Notes: generated by a model from the sequence alone, not told the origin. A stretch of DNA of 64,000 bases from Moraxella catarrhalis (GCF_001632285.1 NZ_LWAH01000016.1:124001-188000), one strand, 5' to 3'; shown: positions 34,958 through 45,289, numbered from the stretch's first letter. Numbers and translations are program-made.

Positions 34958-35725
34958 TTACGCAGGATTATCAATATCAATAAATTTTGCATCAATGCCC
35001 AATTGTTGATTGATGACTTCACCGAGTCGGATCACACCGCCACGCTCTGTGGCATGATGACCTGCAGCAAAATAATCTACACCAAGCTCACGCGCCATGT
35101 GTGTTGTGCGTTCAGAAATTTCGCCTGAAATAAACGCATCACAGCCCATGGTTGCCGCTTGCTCAATCATATCTTGTGCGCCGCCTGTGCATAGGGCGAT
35201 TTTATTTAGTCGGCGATCGCCATCGGTGGCGGCAATATGTAAGGGCGTGCGTCCTAAAACTTTGGTAATTTTATCGGCAAATTCGGATGCCAAAATAGGG
35301 TTTGTGGTTGTCACATTACCAATCGGGTGCTTTTGGTTGGGATACAATGCGCCCGTAATCGTCAAATCAAGCATATCAGCCAAGGCGCGATTATTGCCAA
35401 TGTCAGGATGGGCGTCAAGTGGCAGGTGATAAGCAATCAATGAAATACCATTTTGCATAAGTTTACGCACACGCACGCCCTTCATGCCTACCAAAGGTTG
35501 GTCTTCACCTTTCCAAAAATATCCATGATGCACCAAGATCGCCTGTGCTTTGGCTTGGATTGCTTGATCGATTAAGGCTTGGCAAGCGGTTACTCCAGTG
35601 ATGATCCGTTTAATGGGTCTGCCTGCATCAACTTGTAATCCGTTTGGGCAGTAGTCTTGGAACTCATGAGCATTAAGATAGTTGTCACAAAACTTGACCA
35701 AAGCTTGGACGCTGATGGTTGTCAT
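34958..35725 (-). CDS. Nif3-like dinuclear metal-centre protein (YbgI/DUF34)
   Basis: 255 residues. The conserved metal-binding His residues are in ILVHHGYFWKG, and later in AGHHATERGGV with Glu nearby. The opening DYCPNGLQVDAG is diagnostic. Family members form a toroidal hexamer with two metal ions per subunit. They are often annotated as type 2 GTP cyclohydrolase I, but the true role is uncertain. Because folE is present in this window, a second GTP cyclohydrolase is not needed. It is divergent from the copper ATPase gene and stands alone. Confidence 0.92.
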   Translation of the reverse strand: MTTISVQALVKFCDNYLNAHEFQDYCPNGLQVDAGRPIKRIITGVTACQALIDQAIQAKAQAILVHHGYFWKGEDQPLVGMKGVRVRKLMQNGISLIAYHLPLDAHPDIGNNRALADMLDLTITGALYPNQKHPIGNVTTTNPILASEFADKITKVLGRTPLHIAATDGDRRLNKIALCTGGAQDMIEQAATMGCDAFISGEISERTTHMARELGVDYFAAGHHATERGGVIRLGEVINQQLGIDAKFIDIDNPA

Positions 35726-35874
35726 AAATTTTCCTATGCAAATTTAAGGTATTGTATTCGCTTTTGAACGATTATGCAAATGTATAGATAGCTTAAGAAA
35801 CCAACCGTTTTGCTTGTATTAAGCACAGTTTGCCCCTATTATTGAGCTATCAGCAGCCAAAAGTGAGTGCCTTA

Positions 35875-38085
35875 ATGTCGGACAAATCACCAAATCCTCA
35901 TTTTTCCCCTGAGCAAGTGCATGAAATTACTGAGCAATTTGCCATCAGTGGCATGACTTGCCAATCGTGTGCCACACGCATCGAAAAAGTACTAAGCAAA
36001 AAGTCCGCCATTCATCAAGCGACAGTCAATTTTGCAACAGAGGTATTGCATATCTCTTATGATGCCAATCAGACCAATCGTGATGAGGTGATGGCTTGGG
36101 TGGCAAAAACAGGCTTTGAGGCTGTGCCAATGGCGGATCGCCAAGACCAACACAAGATGCCTTGGGATTTGATGATTCTTTGGGGATTGTCATTGCCGTT
36201 TTGGGTGGGCATGCTTGGTATGTTGTTTGGATCACACGCATTGATGATGCCTGTGTGGATTCAGTTTGTCTTGGCAAGTGTGGTGCAAGTTGTGTTCGGT
36301 GCACGCTTTTATTTGGGTGCTTGGGCGAGCATTAGGGGCGGGCTTGCTAATATGGATGTCTTGGTCGCACTTGGTACAACAGCAATTTGGGCGTATTCAA
36401 GCTATGTATGGCTGACCGATTTGCACGCCATGCATATGGTATATTTTGAAGCATCGGTGATGGTCATTGCATTTGTTAGGCTTGGTAAATATCTTGAGCA
36501 TCGAACCAAAACACAAAGCCTAAACAGCTTAGGCTTATTGACGCAGCTGATTCCTACAGAAGTCAATCGGCGTATCGATGATAAATGGGTCAAAACCAAC
36601 ATTGATCATATTAAAGTTGGCGATGTGCTACTGGCTAATACTGGTGATAAGATCGCCGTGGACGGTGTGGTGCAAGGCGGATTTGGTGTCTGCAATGAAT
36701 CTCATCTGACAGGCGAAAGCTTACTCATTGATAAGAATATCGGTGATACGGTGTATGCAGGCAGTAGCGTAGAAGATGGCTCAATACACTACCAAGCAGC
36801 CGCAACAGGCACAAAAACTCAGCTTGGTGATATGATGTCAGCACTTCAAGATGCACAAGGTACTAAGGCAGATATTGCCAGATTTGCCGATAAAGTTGCG
36901 GCTGTCTTTGTGCCTGTGGTGGTTGTATTGGCGATGATGAGTTTTTTGGTCAATTATCTACTTGGTGCAGATTTTGATATCGCATTAATGCGTGGCGTCG
37001 CTGTGCTTGTGATTGCTTGCCCTTGTGCGCTTGGACTTGCAACACCTGCTGCGATTATGGCAGGCATGGGCACAGCAGCACGCCATGGCGTATGGTTTAA
37101 AGATGCGGTCAGCCTTGAGTCTGCTGGTAGCATTGATACCATCATTTTTGATAAAACAGGCACGCTGACTTTGGGTCGTCCAAGTGTCCAAAAAATCCAA
37201 TGCTTAAGCAGTAAGATAAATAAATCGCAGGCCCTTGGGTTGACAGCAAGCATAGAGCAGTATGCCAACCACCCTTTGGCAAATGCCTTGGTGGAAGCCG
37301 CCAAAGATAAAAATTTACCTTTATATGAAGTATCTGATATCCAAAGTACCACCGGTCAAGGGCTGATGGGGTATGTTGATGGCATCGGACAACTAAAAGT
37401 GGGAACGCCCAAATTTATTGGTCTAGAGACATGGCAGGCAGATGACCACTGGTCGGATGCAAGCTTGGTTGGGTTGGCTATCGATGATGAGCCGATGGCG
37501 GTTTTTGGTCTGAGCGATACACTAAAGGCAGACGCACACAGCATCATCGGTCGCATTCATCATGATGGGATCAAGACTTATTTAATGAGCGGTGATCGCC
37601 AATCCGTTGTCGATGGCGTAGCAAATCAGCTTGGTATTACCGCCGCTTTTGGGCAAATGTCGCCAAGAGATAAGATGTCCGCCATTGAGACATTAAAAAC
37701 CCAAGGTAAGCGGGTTGTTATGGTTGGTGACGGTGTCAATGATGCACCTGCGATGGCAGCATCACACGCCAGTTTTGCAGTCGGCAGTGCCACTGGCGTC
37801 GCTAAGCATACCGCATCAGCACGCTTGTTGGGCGATTCGCTGAACCATGTTTTTTATGCTTATCGTATCGCGCGCATGACTTTAACCAATATTAAGCAAA
37901 ACTTCTTTTTTGCATTGGTTTATAATTGTATCGGCATTCCATTGGCTGCAATCGGGCTACTTAATCCCATGATGGCGGCAGCTGCGATGGCACTAAGCTC
38001 AATTTCGGTGCTGTTAAATGCCATGCGACTAAAGCGTGTCAAGCTTACGCCGCATGATATGCACTCAGATAAATCCGTGGGCTAA
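35875..38085 (+). CDS. copA: Copper-translocating P-type ATPase (P1B-1)
   Basis: 736 residues. A single N-terminal heavy-metal domain carries GMTCQSC (Cys29, Cys32). The core shows the CPC metal site (VIACPCALG, about 382), the phosphorylated Asp426 in DKTGTLT, the HP motif in YANHPLANAL and MVGDGVNDAPA. TM7 has YNCIGIPLAAIG and TM8 has MALSSISVLLNAMRL, the YN and M-SS pattern of Cu(I)-exporting pumps. It exports cytoplasmic copper. The start is uncertain: ATG 35875 is favoured, but the frame extends to 35830. I see no MerR/CueR-type dyad in the promoter region and no regulator gene beside it. Confidence 0.94.
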   Translation: MSDKSPNPHFSPEQVHEITEQFAISGMTCQSCATRIEKVLSKKSAIHQATVNFATEVLHISYDANQTNRDEVMAWVAKTGFEAVPMADRQDQHKMPWDLMILWGLSLPFWVGMLGMLFGSHALMMPVWIQFVLASVVQVVFGARFYLGAWASIRGGLANMDVLVALGTTAIWAYSSYVWLTDLHAMHMVYFEASVMVIAFVRLGKYLEHRTKTQSLNSLGLLTQLIPTEVNRRIDDKWVKTNIDHIKVGDVLLANTGDKIAVDGVVQGGFGVCNESHLTGESLLIDKNIGDTVYAGSSVEDGSIHYQAAATGTKTQLGDMMSALQDAQGTKADIARFADKVAAVFVPVVVVLAMMSFLVNYLLGADFDIALMRGVAVLVIACPCALGLATPAAIMAGMGTAARHGVWFKDAVSLESAGSIDTIIFDKTGTLTLGRPSVQKIQCLSSKINKSQALGLTASIEQYANHPLANALVEAAKDKNLPLYEVSDIQSTTGQGLMGYVDGIGQLKVGTPKFIGLETWQADDHWSDASLVGLAIDDEPMAVFGLSDTLKADAHSIIGRIHHDGIKTYLMSGDRQSVVDGVANQLGITAAFGQMSPRDKMSAIETLKTQGKRVVMVGDGVNDAPAMAASHASFAVGSATGVAKHTASARLLGDSLNHVFYAYRIARMTLTNIKQNFFFALVYNCIGIPLAAIGLLNPMMAAAAMALSSISVLLNAMRLKRVKLTPHDMHSDKSVG

Positions 38086-38168
38086 TATCATCTGTCTTGT
38101 TGACTGAATAGGGGCTGGGCTAAATTTGGCTGATAAAAAATAATTATTCTTATTTATACAATATTTGT

Positions 38169-38174
38169 TATAAT
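38169..38174 (+). promoter_or_regulatory. Candidate -10 box for the coiled-coil membrane protein gene
   Basis: TATAAT lies 38 bp before the start codon in an AT-rich tract. The best -35 candidate 16 bp upstream (TTCTTA) is poor. Confidence 0.45.
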
Positions 38175-38212
38175 AGCGATATTTTGATCGACCAATTAAT
38201 ATCAGGTTTTTT

Positions 38213-38974
38213 ATGCCAAATTTAACCCTTTTTACCCATTTTAAAAAGCAGCGTGGCTCAACCAATCAGATTTTGGCATTGTTTTTGATTGCGCTTGCTG
38301 TTTCTGCATTGATTGTCGCTGTGATTGGCTATAAATTTGGCTATCGTCAAGGCATGCACAGTGTTGAGCGTACTGTCTTAGCAAAGCATGATACAGCAGT
38401 CAATGTCAGTGAGCTGACCGCTGAAAATGTGCGGCTAAAGCAGGAGATGACAACTGCCATACAAGAGCGTGATATCAGTCGATCGACACTAAATAATCTG
38501 CGTACAGATTATGACAATCTAAAGACAACCAATTTACAACTTGAGCAGGTCAATGAGCTGCTAAAAAATGCAGTTGCCGAGCAGGGCGGTGTGGCATTAT
38601 CTATCATGGCATCAGAAATCATTGCTTTACCAAATGATACCTTTGAATATCGCTTTGATGTATCCATGCTTGATATTTCTGGAAAAGCCGTTAAGATGAT
38701 TCCTAAATTGACTTTACTAAACGAAACCAGTATGGTTGAGATACCGCTTGAGCCATCAAGCTATGATATTCGTGGTGTGGCAAATATTCGTGGTCGATTT
38801 ATCATGCCTGACGGCTTTGAGCCGAAGCAAATGAAGCTTGAGCTGGTCGCTGGCAATCAAAAAGTTCAGCAGTTGTATAATTGGCAAATTGGCAAAATCA
38901 TCACCAATGCACCACCTTCATTGGCACAAATGTCACATTCAAACCACCGACCAATTGAAAAAAGCACGCAATAA
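38213..38974 (+). CDS. Membrane-anchored coiled-coil protein, possibly DUF6776
   Basis: 253 residues. One transmembrane helix (ALFLIALAVSALIVAVIGYK, about residues 23-43) is followed by a predicted coiled coil (about 62-125: ELTAENVRLKQEMTTAIQER, then NLRTDYDNLKTTNLQLEQ). A C-terminal domain rich in beta strands comes last (DTFEYRFDVSML, GRFIMPDGFEPKQMKLEL). The layout matches a family I recall as DUF6776 of gammaproteobacteria, though I am not certain. It is probably periplasmic. Function is unknown. It is followed by its own terminator and then clpS. Confidence 0.78.
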   Translation: MPNLTLFTHFKKQRGSTNQILALFLIALAVSALIVAVIGYKFGYRQGMHSVERTVLAKHDTAVNVSELTAENVRLKQEMTTAIQERDISRSTLNNLRTDYDNLKTTNLQLEQVNELLKNAVAEQGGVALSIMASEIIALPNDTFEYRFDVSMLDISGKAVKMIPKLTLLNETSMVEIPLEPSSYDIRGVANIRGRFIMPDGFEPKQMKLELVAGNQKVQQLYNWQIGKIITNAPPSLAQMSHSNHRPIEKSTQ

Positions 38975-38999
38975 TTTATGGGTACTTTTTATCACAAAT

Positions 39000-39029
39000 A
39001 CAGGCGAGGCAGTGGCTTTCGCCTGTTTT
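39000..39029 (+). terminator. Terminator between the coiled-coil gene and clpS
   Basis: CAGGCGA (39001-39007) pairs with TCGCCTG (39019-39025) across an 11-base loop, followed by TTTTA. Confidence 0.7.
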
Positions 39030-39056
39030 ATATTAACCAAATTTATATTAACCAAA
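39027..39056. repeat. Perfect 15-bp tandem duplication upstream of clpS
   Basis: TTTATATTAACCAAA occurs twice without spacer (39027-39041 and 39042-39056), beginning in the T tract of the preceding terminator. Confidence 0.92.
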
Positions 39057-39082
39057 ATTGAAATTTCCAGCAGCAATACGAT

Positions 39083-39448
39083 ATGACGAAGCAGTGCAGC
39101 AGTTATTTTTTGATTAAGGCAGTCCAAGATTTTAAATCACCTTCCAAACATCGGTCAGATACCGATGTCATCACCGAAACCAAAATTCAAGTCAAGCAGC
39201 CCAAGCTGTACACAGTGATTATGTATAATGATAATTATACGACCATGGATTTTGTGGTATATGTACTCGTTGAGATTTTTCAGCACAATATTGATAAGGC
39301 GTATCAGCTTATGATGCAGATTCATGAGTTGGGACAAGCGGCGGTTGCCTTGTTGCCTTATGACTTAGCTGAGATGAAGGTAGATGAAGTAACGGCATTG
39401 GCAGAACAAGAGTCTTATCCGTTACTTACGACGATTGAGCCTGCCTAA
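39083..39448 (+). CDS. clpS: ATP-dependent Clp protease adaptor ClpS
   Basis: 121 residues. It delivers N-degron substrates to ClpAP. The N-terminal 38 residues are the usual disordered, divergent extension. The core reads YTVIMYNDNYTTMDFVVYVL, IHELGQAAVAL and ESYPLLTTIEPA. The binding-pocket residues Asn49, Asp50 and His81 correspond to E. coli Asn34, Asp35 and His66. Residue 51 is Asn where E. coli has Asp36, a mild change at the pocket edge. clpA follows 27 bp downstream, the standard clpS-clpA operon, with AAGGA before the clpA ATG. Confidence 0.96.
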   Translation: MTKQCSSYFLIKAVQDFKSPSKHRSDTDVITETKIQVKQPKLYTVIMYNDNYTTMDFVVYVLVEIFQHNIDKAYQLMMQIHELGQAAVALLPYDLAEMKVDEVTALAEQESYPLLTTIEPA

Positions 39449-39475
39449 TTTTTAGATTTTATTATAAGGATTATT

Positions 39476-41776
39476 ATGCTAAGTCCTGAATTGTTAACGA
39501 TTCAAGAATTTATGCTGAAGTTTGCTAAGCAACATTCACATCAATTTATCAGCGTTGAGCATTTGTTGATGGGTTTATTAAAAGATGCGTTTACCGTCAG
39601 AGTGCTTGAGGAGTGCGGTGCTGACAGTGAATTTATTTTATCAAGTATCAAGCAATATCTTAAAGATTTCATGCCCAAGCGTGAAGATGTCGACCCATTG
39701 CCAACCAAAAGCCTAAATCGTGTGATGCAGCGTGCAATTTGGCAAGTGCAAGCCAGCCAAACCCAGCAGCTGGTCAAACCCATTGATGCACTTGTCGCAA
39801 TTTTTAAAGAAGAACGCAGTTATGCCAATGAGTTGATCCAGTCTTGTGGCGTGGATATTTTATCGGTTACTCGTGCAATTTCGATTCATCAGCGTTCTGC
39901 ACATGACGCTTATGACGGTGTCGACGAGTCTGCCAATCAATCGACAAAGCCCAAGCAAAATCCGCTGGATGCTTATACTTTAAATCTTAATGAGCAAGCA
40001 AAGCAAGGTAAAACCGACCCTTTGGTTGGGCGGGCAGATGAAATTGAACGCACCGTCCAAATCCTTTGCCGCCGCCGCAAAAATAACCCGCTTTTGGTTG
40101 GTGATCCTGGTGTTGGTAAAACAGCCATTGCTGAGGGTTTGGCGTGGCTGATTGTGAATGGCAAGGCGCCAAAACCGCTTGCTAATGCGACAATTTATAG
40201 CTTGGATATGGGTGCGCTGATTGCAGGTACTAAGTTTCGTGGTGAGTTTGAGACACGCATGAAAGACTTGATTGATGAGCTAAAAGATACACCAGAGTCA
40301 ATTTTATTTATTGATGAGATTCATATGATGATTGGGGCAGGTGCGTCCATGGACAGTAGTATGGATGTATCAAATCTAATCAAGCCTGCACTTGCCAAGG
40401 GGTATATTCGCTCAATTGGCTCTACAACATTTGCTGAGTATCGCCAAATTTTTGAAAAAGATCATGCACTATCTCGGCGTTTTCAGAAAATAGACATTAA
40501 AGAGCCTTCGGTATCTGATACAATCACCATTTTACAGGGGTTGAAAGGATATTACGAAGATTTTCATGGCGTGGCATACACCGAAGATGCCATTGAAGCG
40601 GCTGTTAAATTATCTGTCAAGCATATTCATGAAAGATTTTTGCCCGATAAGGCCATTGATGTGATCGATGAAGCAGGCTCTTTTGTGCGTTTGCATCATG
40701 ATAAAGTCACCAATCATAGTCAAATGGATACCCAAAAAACCTCATCATCAATCCAAGTCGATATTGATATCATAGAACAAGTGGTCGCAAAAATCGCACG
40801 CATACCGCCCAAATCTGTCTCTCATGATGATAAGAATATTTTAAAAAATTTAAACGCTAATCTAAAGCAGATGGTCTTCGGTCAAGACCAAGCCGTTGAT
40901 ACGCTTGTTGATGCGATTTTGCTTGCACGCTCAGGATTAACCCATCCTGATAAACCCATTGGCTCATTTTTATTTTCAGGCCCGACAGGTGTTGGTAAAA
41001 CTGAGATCAGCCGCCAGTTGGCTTATTTGCTTGGTGTGCCTTTGGTGCGGTTTGATATGAGTGAATATATGGAAGCACATACGGCATCACGGCTGATCGG
41101 TGCACCGCCTGGCTATGTGGGGTATGATCAAGGTGGTTTATTAACCGAAAAAATTCAGCAAAATCCACATTGCGTGCTACTTTTAGATGAGTTAGAAAAA
41201 GCGCACAGTGATGTATTTAATTTGTTGCTGCAAGTGATGGACCATGGCACATTAACAGATAATAATGGACGCATGGCATCATTTAAGCAGGTGATTGTGA
41301 TTATGACGACCAATGTTGGAGCAGATAGCATCAGCCGCCGATCGATGGGGTTTACACAGCAAGATCATCATAGCGATAATCAAAATGCCATACAGCGTAC
41401 ATTTAGCCCTGAGTTTCGCAATCGCTTGGATGCCATCGTAAATTTTGCACCATTACCGCCCGAGGTGATTGGCGATGTGGTTGATAAGTTCATAACCGAA
41501 TTATATGATCAATTGCTTGATAAAAATATCATCTTATCTGTGGACGATGAGGTGCGTTTGCATTTGGCAAAAAAAGGTTATGATCGCTTAATGGGTGCAA
41601 GACCCATGGCAAGAACCATTCAAGAGCTACTCAAAAAACCGCTATCAAAACTGATTTTGTTTGGCGATCTAAAGCAGGGTAAAGAAGGTGTGAAAGTGGC
41701 TGCAACCATGAAAGATGGTGCGATTAATTTTGAGACAATTGATACCAAATTGACTGGTAAAATTAAGCCAAATTGA
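39476..41776 (+). CDS. clpA: ATP-dependent Clp protease ATP-binding subunit ClpA
   Basis: 766 residues (E. coli 758). This is the unfoldase ring that feeds proteins to ClpP. The N-terminal Clp-N repeat domain (about 1-140) binds ClpS. Two AAA+ modules follow: Walker [16 protein letters not shown] (about 211) with ILFIDEIH, and [15 protein letters not shown] (about 502) with [11 protein letters not shown]. The conserved [13 protein letters not shown] and [14 protein letters not shown] regions are present. The clpP gene is not in the window. It forms an operon with clpS. Confidence 0.98.
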   Translation: MLSPELLTIQEFMLKFAKQHSHQFISVEHLLMGLLKDAFTVRVLEECGADSEFILSSIKQYLKDFMPKREDVDPLPTKSLNRVMQRAIWQVQASQTQQLVKPIDALVAIFKEERSYANELIQSCGVDILSVTRAISIHQRSAHDAYDGVDESANQSTKPKQNPLDAYTLNLNEQAKQGKTDPLVGRADEIERTVQILCRRRKNNPLLVGDPGVGKTAIAEGLAWLIVNGKAPKPLANATIYSLDMGALIAGTKFRGEFETRMKDLIDELKDTPESILFIDEIHMMIGAGASMDSSMDVSNLIKPALAKGYIRSIGSTTFAEYRQIFEKDHALSRRFQKIDIKEPSVSDTITILQGLKGYYEDFHGVAYTEDAIEAAVKLSVKHIHERFLPDKAIDVIDEAGSFVRLHHDKVTNHSQMDTQKTSSSIQVDIDIIEQVVAKIARIPPKSVSHDDKNILKNLNANLKQMVFGQDQAVDTLVDAILLARSGLTHPDKPIGSFLFSGPTGVGKTEISRQLAYLLGVPLVRFDMSEYMEAHTASRLIGAPPGYVGYDQGGLLTEKIQQNPHCVLLLDELEKAHSDVFNLLLQVMDHGTLTDNNGRMASFKQVIVIMTTNVGADSISRRSMGFTQQDHHSDNQNAIQRTFSPEFRNRLDAIVNFAPLPPEVIGDVVDKFITELYDQLLDKNIILSVDDEVRLHLAKKGYDRLMGARPMARTIQELLKKPLSKLILFGDLKQGKEGVKVAATMKDGAINFETIDTKLTGKIKPN

Positions 41777-41834
41777 CTATAATTTATTTGGATTTATTTA
41801 TTAACTGATTGATGATCACTAAAAAGGCAAGGTT

Positions 41835-42686
41835 ATGGCAACTGTACTAGACGGCAAGGCATTGGCAAAAAGCATTGAAAGCGAACTGTCAGTGCGTGTT
41901 GAGACATTAAAACAAAAAACAGGACGCACGCCAATTTTGGCAACAATTTTGGTGGGTGATGATCCAGCATCAGCGACCTATGTACGCATGAAAGGCAATG
42001 CCTGCCAGCGTGTCGGAATGGATAGCATGCGTGTTGATATGCCAAAAGATACCACAACTGATGAGCTGCTTGCTAAGATTGATGAGCTAAATGATAATCC
42101 AGATGTGCACGGCATTTTATTACAGCATCCTGTGCCAACTCAGATTGATGAACGAGCTTGCTTTGATCGCATCAGTTTGGATAAAGATGTCGATGGCGTC
42201 ACCTGCCTAGGCTTTGGGCGTATGTCAATGGGTGAATCTGCTTATGGCTCATGCACACCACAAGGTATCATGCATCTGTTGACACATTATGGTATTGAAC
42301 TTGAAGGTAAGCATGCGGTTGTCGTGGGTCGTAGTGCCATCTTAGGTAAGCCGATGGCGATGATGCTATTAAATGCCAACTGTACTGTAACAATCTGCCA
42401 TTCACGCACCAAAAACTTAGCTGAGTATCTCGCTTCAGCTGATATCGTTGTTGGTGCTGTTGGTGTACCTGAATTAATCAAAAAATCATGGATTAAGCAA
42501 GGTGCGGTCGTCGTTGATGCAGGATTTCATCCAACCGATCAAGGCGGCTGTGGGGATATCGAATTGGACGGTATCGAGGCCATCGCTTCTGCTTATACGC
42601 CAGTGCCGGGCGGTGTTGGTCCAATGACCATCAATACGCTTATCCGTCAAACTGTCGAGGCCGCCGAAAAAGAAGCAGGTTTGTAA
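41835..42686 (+). CDS. folD: Bifunctional methylene-THF dehydrogenase / methenyl-THF cyclohydrolase
   Basis: 283 residues (E. coli 288). It oxidises 5,10-methylene-THF with NADP and hydrolyses the product to 10-formyl-THF. Signatures include the catalytic Lys in [16 protein letters not shown], the substrate loop [34 protein letters not shown] and [11 protein letters not shown]. With the folE and 5-formyl-THF cyclo-ligase genes, it is the third folate gene in this window, though the three are unlinked. AAGGCAAGGTT precedes the ATG. A clear terminator follows. Confidence 0.97.
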   Translation: MATVLDGKALAKSIESELSVRVETLKQKTGRTPILATILVGDDPASATYVRMKGNACQRVGMDSMRVDMPKDTTTDELLAKIDELNDNPDVHGILLQHPVPTQIDERACFDRISLDKDVDGVTCLGFGRMSMGESAYGSCTPQGIMHLLTHYGIELEGKHAVVVGRSAILGKPMAMMLLNANCTVTICHSRTKNLAEYLASADIVVGAVGVPELIKKSWIKQGAVVVDAGFHPTDQGGCGDIELDGIEAIASAYTPVPGGVGPMTINTLIRQTVEAAEKEAGL

Positions 42687-42713
42687 TATTACGATAGATT
42701 TTTACTTTTGAAT

Positions 42714-42750
42714 AAAATCCCACTTGTAAAGTCATGCAAGTGGGGTTTTT
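42714..42750 (+). terminator. folD terminator
   Basis: CCCACTTG pairs with CAAGTGGG (42719-42726 with 42737-42744), extended by a G-U pair and A-T pairs, followed by TTTTT. Confidence 0.88.
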
Positions 42751-43048
42751 ATTGAGCATTAATCATAGCAAGTGCTTATTTTGTATTTATATAGACAAAT
42801 TTTGATCGCCTATCTTAGTGCGTCATACTGCCTATTTGCACATTATATGGCAATATTTGATAAATTTACAAAAGATTTACAAATTGTGTCAGATTTTTAC
42901 TTAAAAGTATCAAAATTTTGTGGTAGCATTTATACGAGATGATTATAGATCGCATCCTATTTGTTGGAATGGCAGATCCGTCATCGGGGTGTGATTATAG
43001 TTTATAGTCTCCTCTTTTTTTAGATGATTTATTTAAAGGATAATTGAT
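42751..43048. other. Long AT-rich spacer and leader before the lipoprotein gene
   Basis: 298 bp without a gene. It includes TTTACAAAAG- and TTTACAAATT-like tracts, and possible -10 boxes near 42925. AAAGGATAATTGAT precedes the next ATG. A leader of about 100 bases is likely. No riboswitch fold was recognised. Confidence 0.4.
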
Positions 43049-43453
43049 ATGAAAAAATTATTTGCAGGCGTGGCGTTGGCTTCTGTAGCATTGGCAGGAT
43101 GTGCATCAAAGCAGCTTGATGATAAGCGTTTGATGATTGTTGAGGGTGAAGTTAAGCAGGTGCAAGTTCAAGATTTGCGTAGCTTCCAAGTAGAGATCGC
43201 ACCTCGTAAAGCTGTGTGCGAGCTAACCAATAACTTGGGTGAAACCGTGCAAGCAGAATGCTTACAATATCGCCGTACTTTTGATCGTAATTTTAATGTG
43301 CTAAGTGGTGATATTGAGGGTTTCCAATACGAGCCAGGTTTCCGCTATGTATTAGACCTAAAACAAGAGCGTCTATTAAATGAGACAACTGGTCAAGTTG
43401 TTCCAAAATGGACTTTGAATAAAATTATCTCAAAAACACCTGAAATGCTATAA
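43049..43453 (+). CDS. Lipoprotein, probably with a DUF4377 domain
   Basis: 134 residues. The signal peptide ends in the lipobox LAGC (Cys at about residue 18). The mature part has two Cys residues (KAVCELTN and AECLQYRR) that could pair. The segment IEGFQYEPGFRYVLDLKQER resembles the conserved core of DUF4377 proteins (GF-x-YEPGY-x-Y-x-L). Function is unknown. Such domains often accompany envelope-stress or HslJ-like proteins, which is only association. The strong ribosome-binding site and a terminator mark a monocistronic gene. Confidence 0.8.
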   Translation: MKKLFAGVALASVALAGCASKQLDDKRLMIVEGEVKQVQVQDLRSFQVEIAPRKAVCELTNNLGETVQAECLQYRRTFDRNFNVLSGDIEGFQYEPGFRYVLDLKQERLLNETTGQVVPKWTLNKIISKTPEML

Positions 43454-43463
43454 TTATCAGCTT

Positions 43464-43495
43464 GTTTCAATCAATGTTTCAATAAGTGTTTCAAT
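43464..43495. repeat. Triple GTTTCAAT repeat with 12-bp period
   Basis: GTTTCAAT occurs at 43464, 43476 and 43488, between the lipoprotein stop codon and the terminator stem. Confidence 0.8.
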
Positions 43496-43524
43496 AAAAA
43501 ACCAAGCTCATTGCTTGGTTTTTT
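43496..43524. terminator. Bidirectional terminator between the lipoprotein gene and sdaA
   Basis: A 12-bp perfect stem (43496-43507 with 43513-43524) and a five-base loop with A6 and T6 edges. It serves both convergent genes. Confidence 0.93.
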
Positions 43525-43534
43525 ATGATTGAGA

Positions 43535-44956
43535 TTAGCATTGACTAAATCCTGAGCTAATATTAATGGCATCAATACGCTGTGCTGTCTTCATGGCATT
43601 GGTAGCGTGGATAGCCAGTCCACCTTTGGCGGTTTCTTTGTATTTATCCATCATATCCATGCCAGTTTCTTTCATTGTGGCAATCGCTTTATCTAATGAG
43701 ACATGATGACTGCCATCACCTCGTAGTGCAAGACGCGCAGCATTAATGGCTTTGACCGATGCCATGGCGTTTCGTTCGATACAAGGGACTTGAACCAGTC
43801 CTGCAATTGGATCGCATGTCAAGCCCAAATTATGCTCAAGTCCAATTTCTGCTGCATTCAAGCATTGAGCAACACTGCCGCCTAAAACATGAGCCAATCC
43901 TGCCGCTGCCATGGCACAAGCAGAGCCAACCTCACCTTGACAGCCAACTTCTGCCCCTGAAATTGAGGCATTTTGTTTAATGAGTGCACCGATCGCACCT
44001 GCAACCAACAAAAATTCACGCACCCCTTGGTAGCTAAATGCTGGAATAAATCCACGGTAATAATGTAATACAGCAGGAATGATGCCCGCCGCACCATTGG
44101 TAGGTGCTGTAACGACCTTTCCGCCAGCGGCATTTTCTTCATTGACCGCCAAGGCATATAAATTCACCCAATCCATGGCAAGCAGACCTCCATTGCCTGA
44201 ATACCCATATTCTTTGGATAGTTGCTCATACAGATCTTTGGCACGGCGTTTGACATTTAAGCCACCGGGCAAAATCCCATCAACTTTACAGCCTTGAGTG
44301 ACGCAAGCTTGCATGGTGTCCCAAACATCGTTTAAATACGCTTTAACATCATCAATATCTCTTAGGGCGGTTTCATTGGCAAGCATCAAATCGGCAATGC
44401 TTAAATCATGTGCTTGGCATAATGCCGCCAACTCTTCTGCACTGTCAAAATCATAAGGGTAGGCTGATTGAGTATCTTGAGATGGTGCTAAGTGAATTTG
44501 CTGCTCATCTTTGATAAAGCCACCGCCAACAGAATAATAAGTCTGTGCCAACTGTTCACCATCATCAAGTATGGCGATGAGTTTCATGCCATTGGGATGC
44601 TCAGGCAATGGCGTGTCATCCCATAAAAGATGTTCGTTAGCATCAAATGCAATCTGATGCGTGCCGCCCAACATCAACCGACCTTCTTGGTAGATGGGCT
44701 TTAAATATTCTTCGGTTCGAGTGGTGTCAATTGTAGATGGTTCATGCCCTGATAAACCAAGCAAAATAGCGGTATCTGTGGCATGACCTTTGCCCGTTGA
44801 TGATAAAGAGCCATATAACTCAATGGTAATTTGACGGACGCTGTCCATACGATCGCCAAGCAACACCAAAAAACGATTGGCTGCCACCATGGGGCCGACC
44901 GTATGTGAACTTGATGGTCCGATGCCGATTTTAAACAGTTCAAAAACGCTGATCAT
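43535..44956 (-). CDS. sdaA: L-serine ammonia-lyase (iron-sulfur type)
   Basis: 473 residues. This single-chain enzyme joins the beta and alpha domains and deaminates L-serine to pyruvate. The opening [20 protein letters not shown] is diagnostic. The 4Fe-4S ligands lie in the alpha domain, in [24 protein letters not shown] and nearby. The [20 protein letters not shown] segment is conserved. Length is close to E. coli SdaA (454). It is monocistronic. Its upstream region faces the bfd promoter. Confidence 0.97.
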   Translation of the reverse strand: MISVFELFKIGIGPSSSHTVGPMVAANRFLVLLGDRMDSVRQITIELYGSLSSTGKGHATDTAILLGLSGHEPSTIDTTRTEEYLKPIYQEGRLMLGGTHQIAFDANEHLLWDDTPLPEHPNGMKLIAILDDGEQLAQTYYSVGGGFIKDEQQIHLAPSQDTQSAYPYDFDSAEELAALCQAHDLSIADLMLANETALRDIDDVKAYLNDVWDTMQACVTQGCKVDGILPGGLNVKRRAKDLYEQLSKEYGYSGNGGLLAMDWVNLYALAVNEENAAGGKVVTAPTNGAAGIIPAVLHYYRGFIPAFSYQGVREFLLVAGAIGALIKQNASISGAEVGCQGEVGSACAMAAAGLAHVLGGSVAQCLNAAEIGLEHNLGLTCDPIAGLVQVPCIERNAMASVKAINAARLALRGDGSHHVSLDKAIATMKETGMDMMDKYKETAKGGLAIHATNAMKTAQRIDAINISSGFSQC

Positions 44957-45289
44957 AAAGCATTATTCCAAATATAGTTATCTATACAATTGATTATAAT
45001 GGATTACAGCCTTATGAGCAATTGATAATAAATTTTGATGATTTGCCGACTTATCAAATGTTACCAAAGGCTAAAATACGATAATGAATCATGGCGATAA
45101 GTGTGATATTTAATCTATTTTTAATCATGATCAATTTTTCAAATAATTGTTTTTGAAAAAATTAATAAAATGAATTGCAAATGGGAATAATTATTGTTAT
45201 TATAAGCCTGTAAAGTAAAAAACATGAATCATTGTTGATCATGAAAATCTCTCAAGTTTATCGGTATCGAAAGCGAAAGGAGTCATCTG
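44957..45289. promoter_or_regulatory. Divergent control region of sdaA and bfd, with a Fur-box-like element
   Basis: 333 bp without a gene. For bfd, TTGCAA (45175-45180) and TATTAT (45198-45203) are spaced by 17 bp. Over this lies AATAATTATTGTTATTAT (45186-45203), which matches the 6-6-6 Fur box GATAATGATAATCATTAT at 13 of 18 positions by my count. Just upstream is a perfect 9-bp inverted repeat, TTTTTCAAA/TTTGAAAAA (45135-45143, 45152-45160). Iron-dependent repression of bfd is inferred. Confidence 0.6.

Noticed and set aside
35726..35874. CueR-type operator upstream of the copper ATPase
   Set aside because: No dyad of the ACCTTCC type and no 19-bp-spaced promoter were found, so copper control is not claimed.
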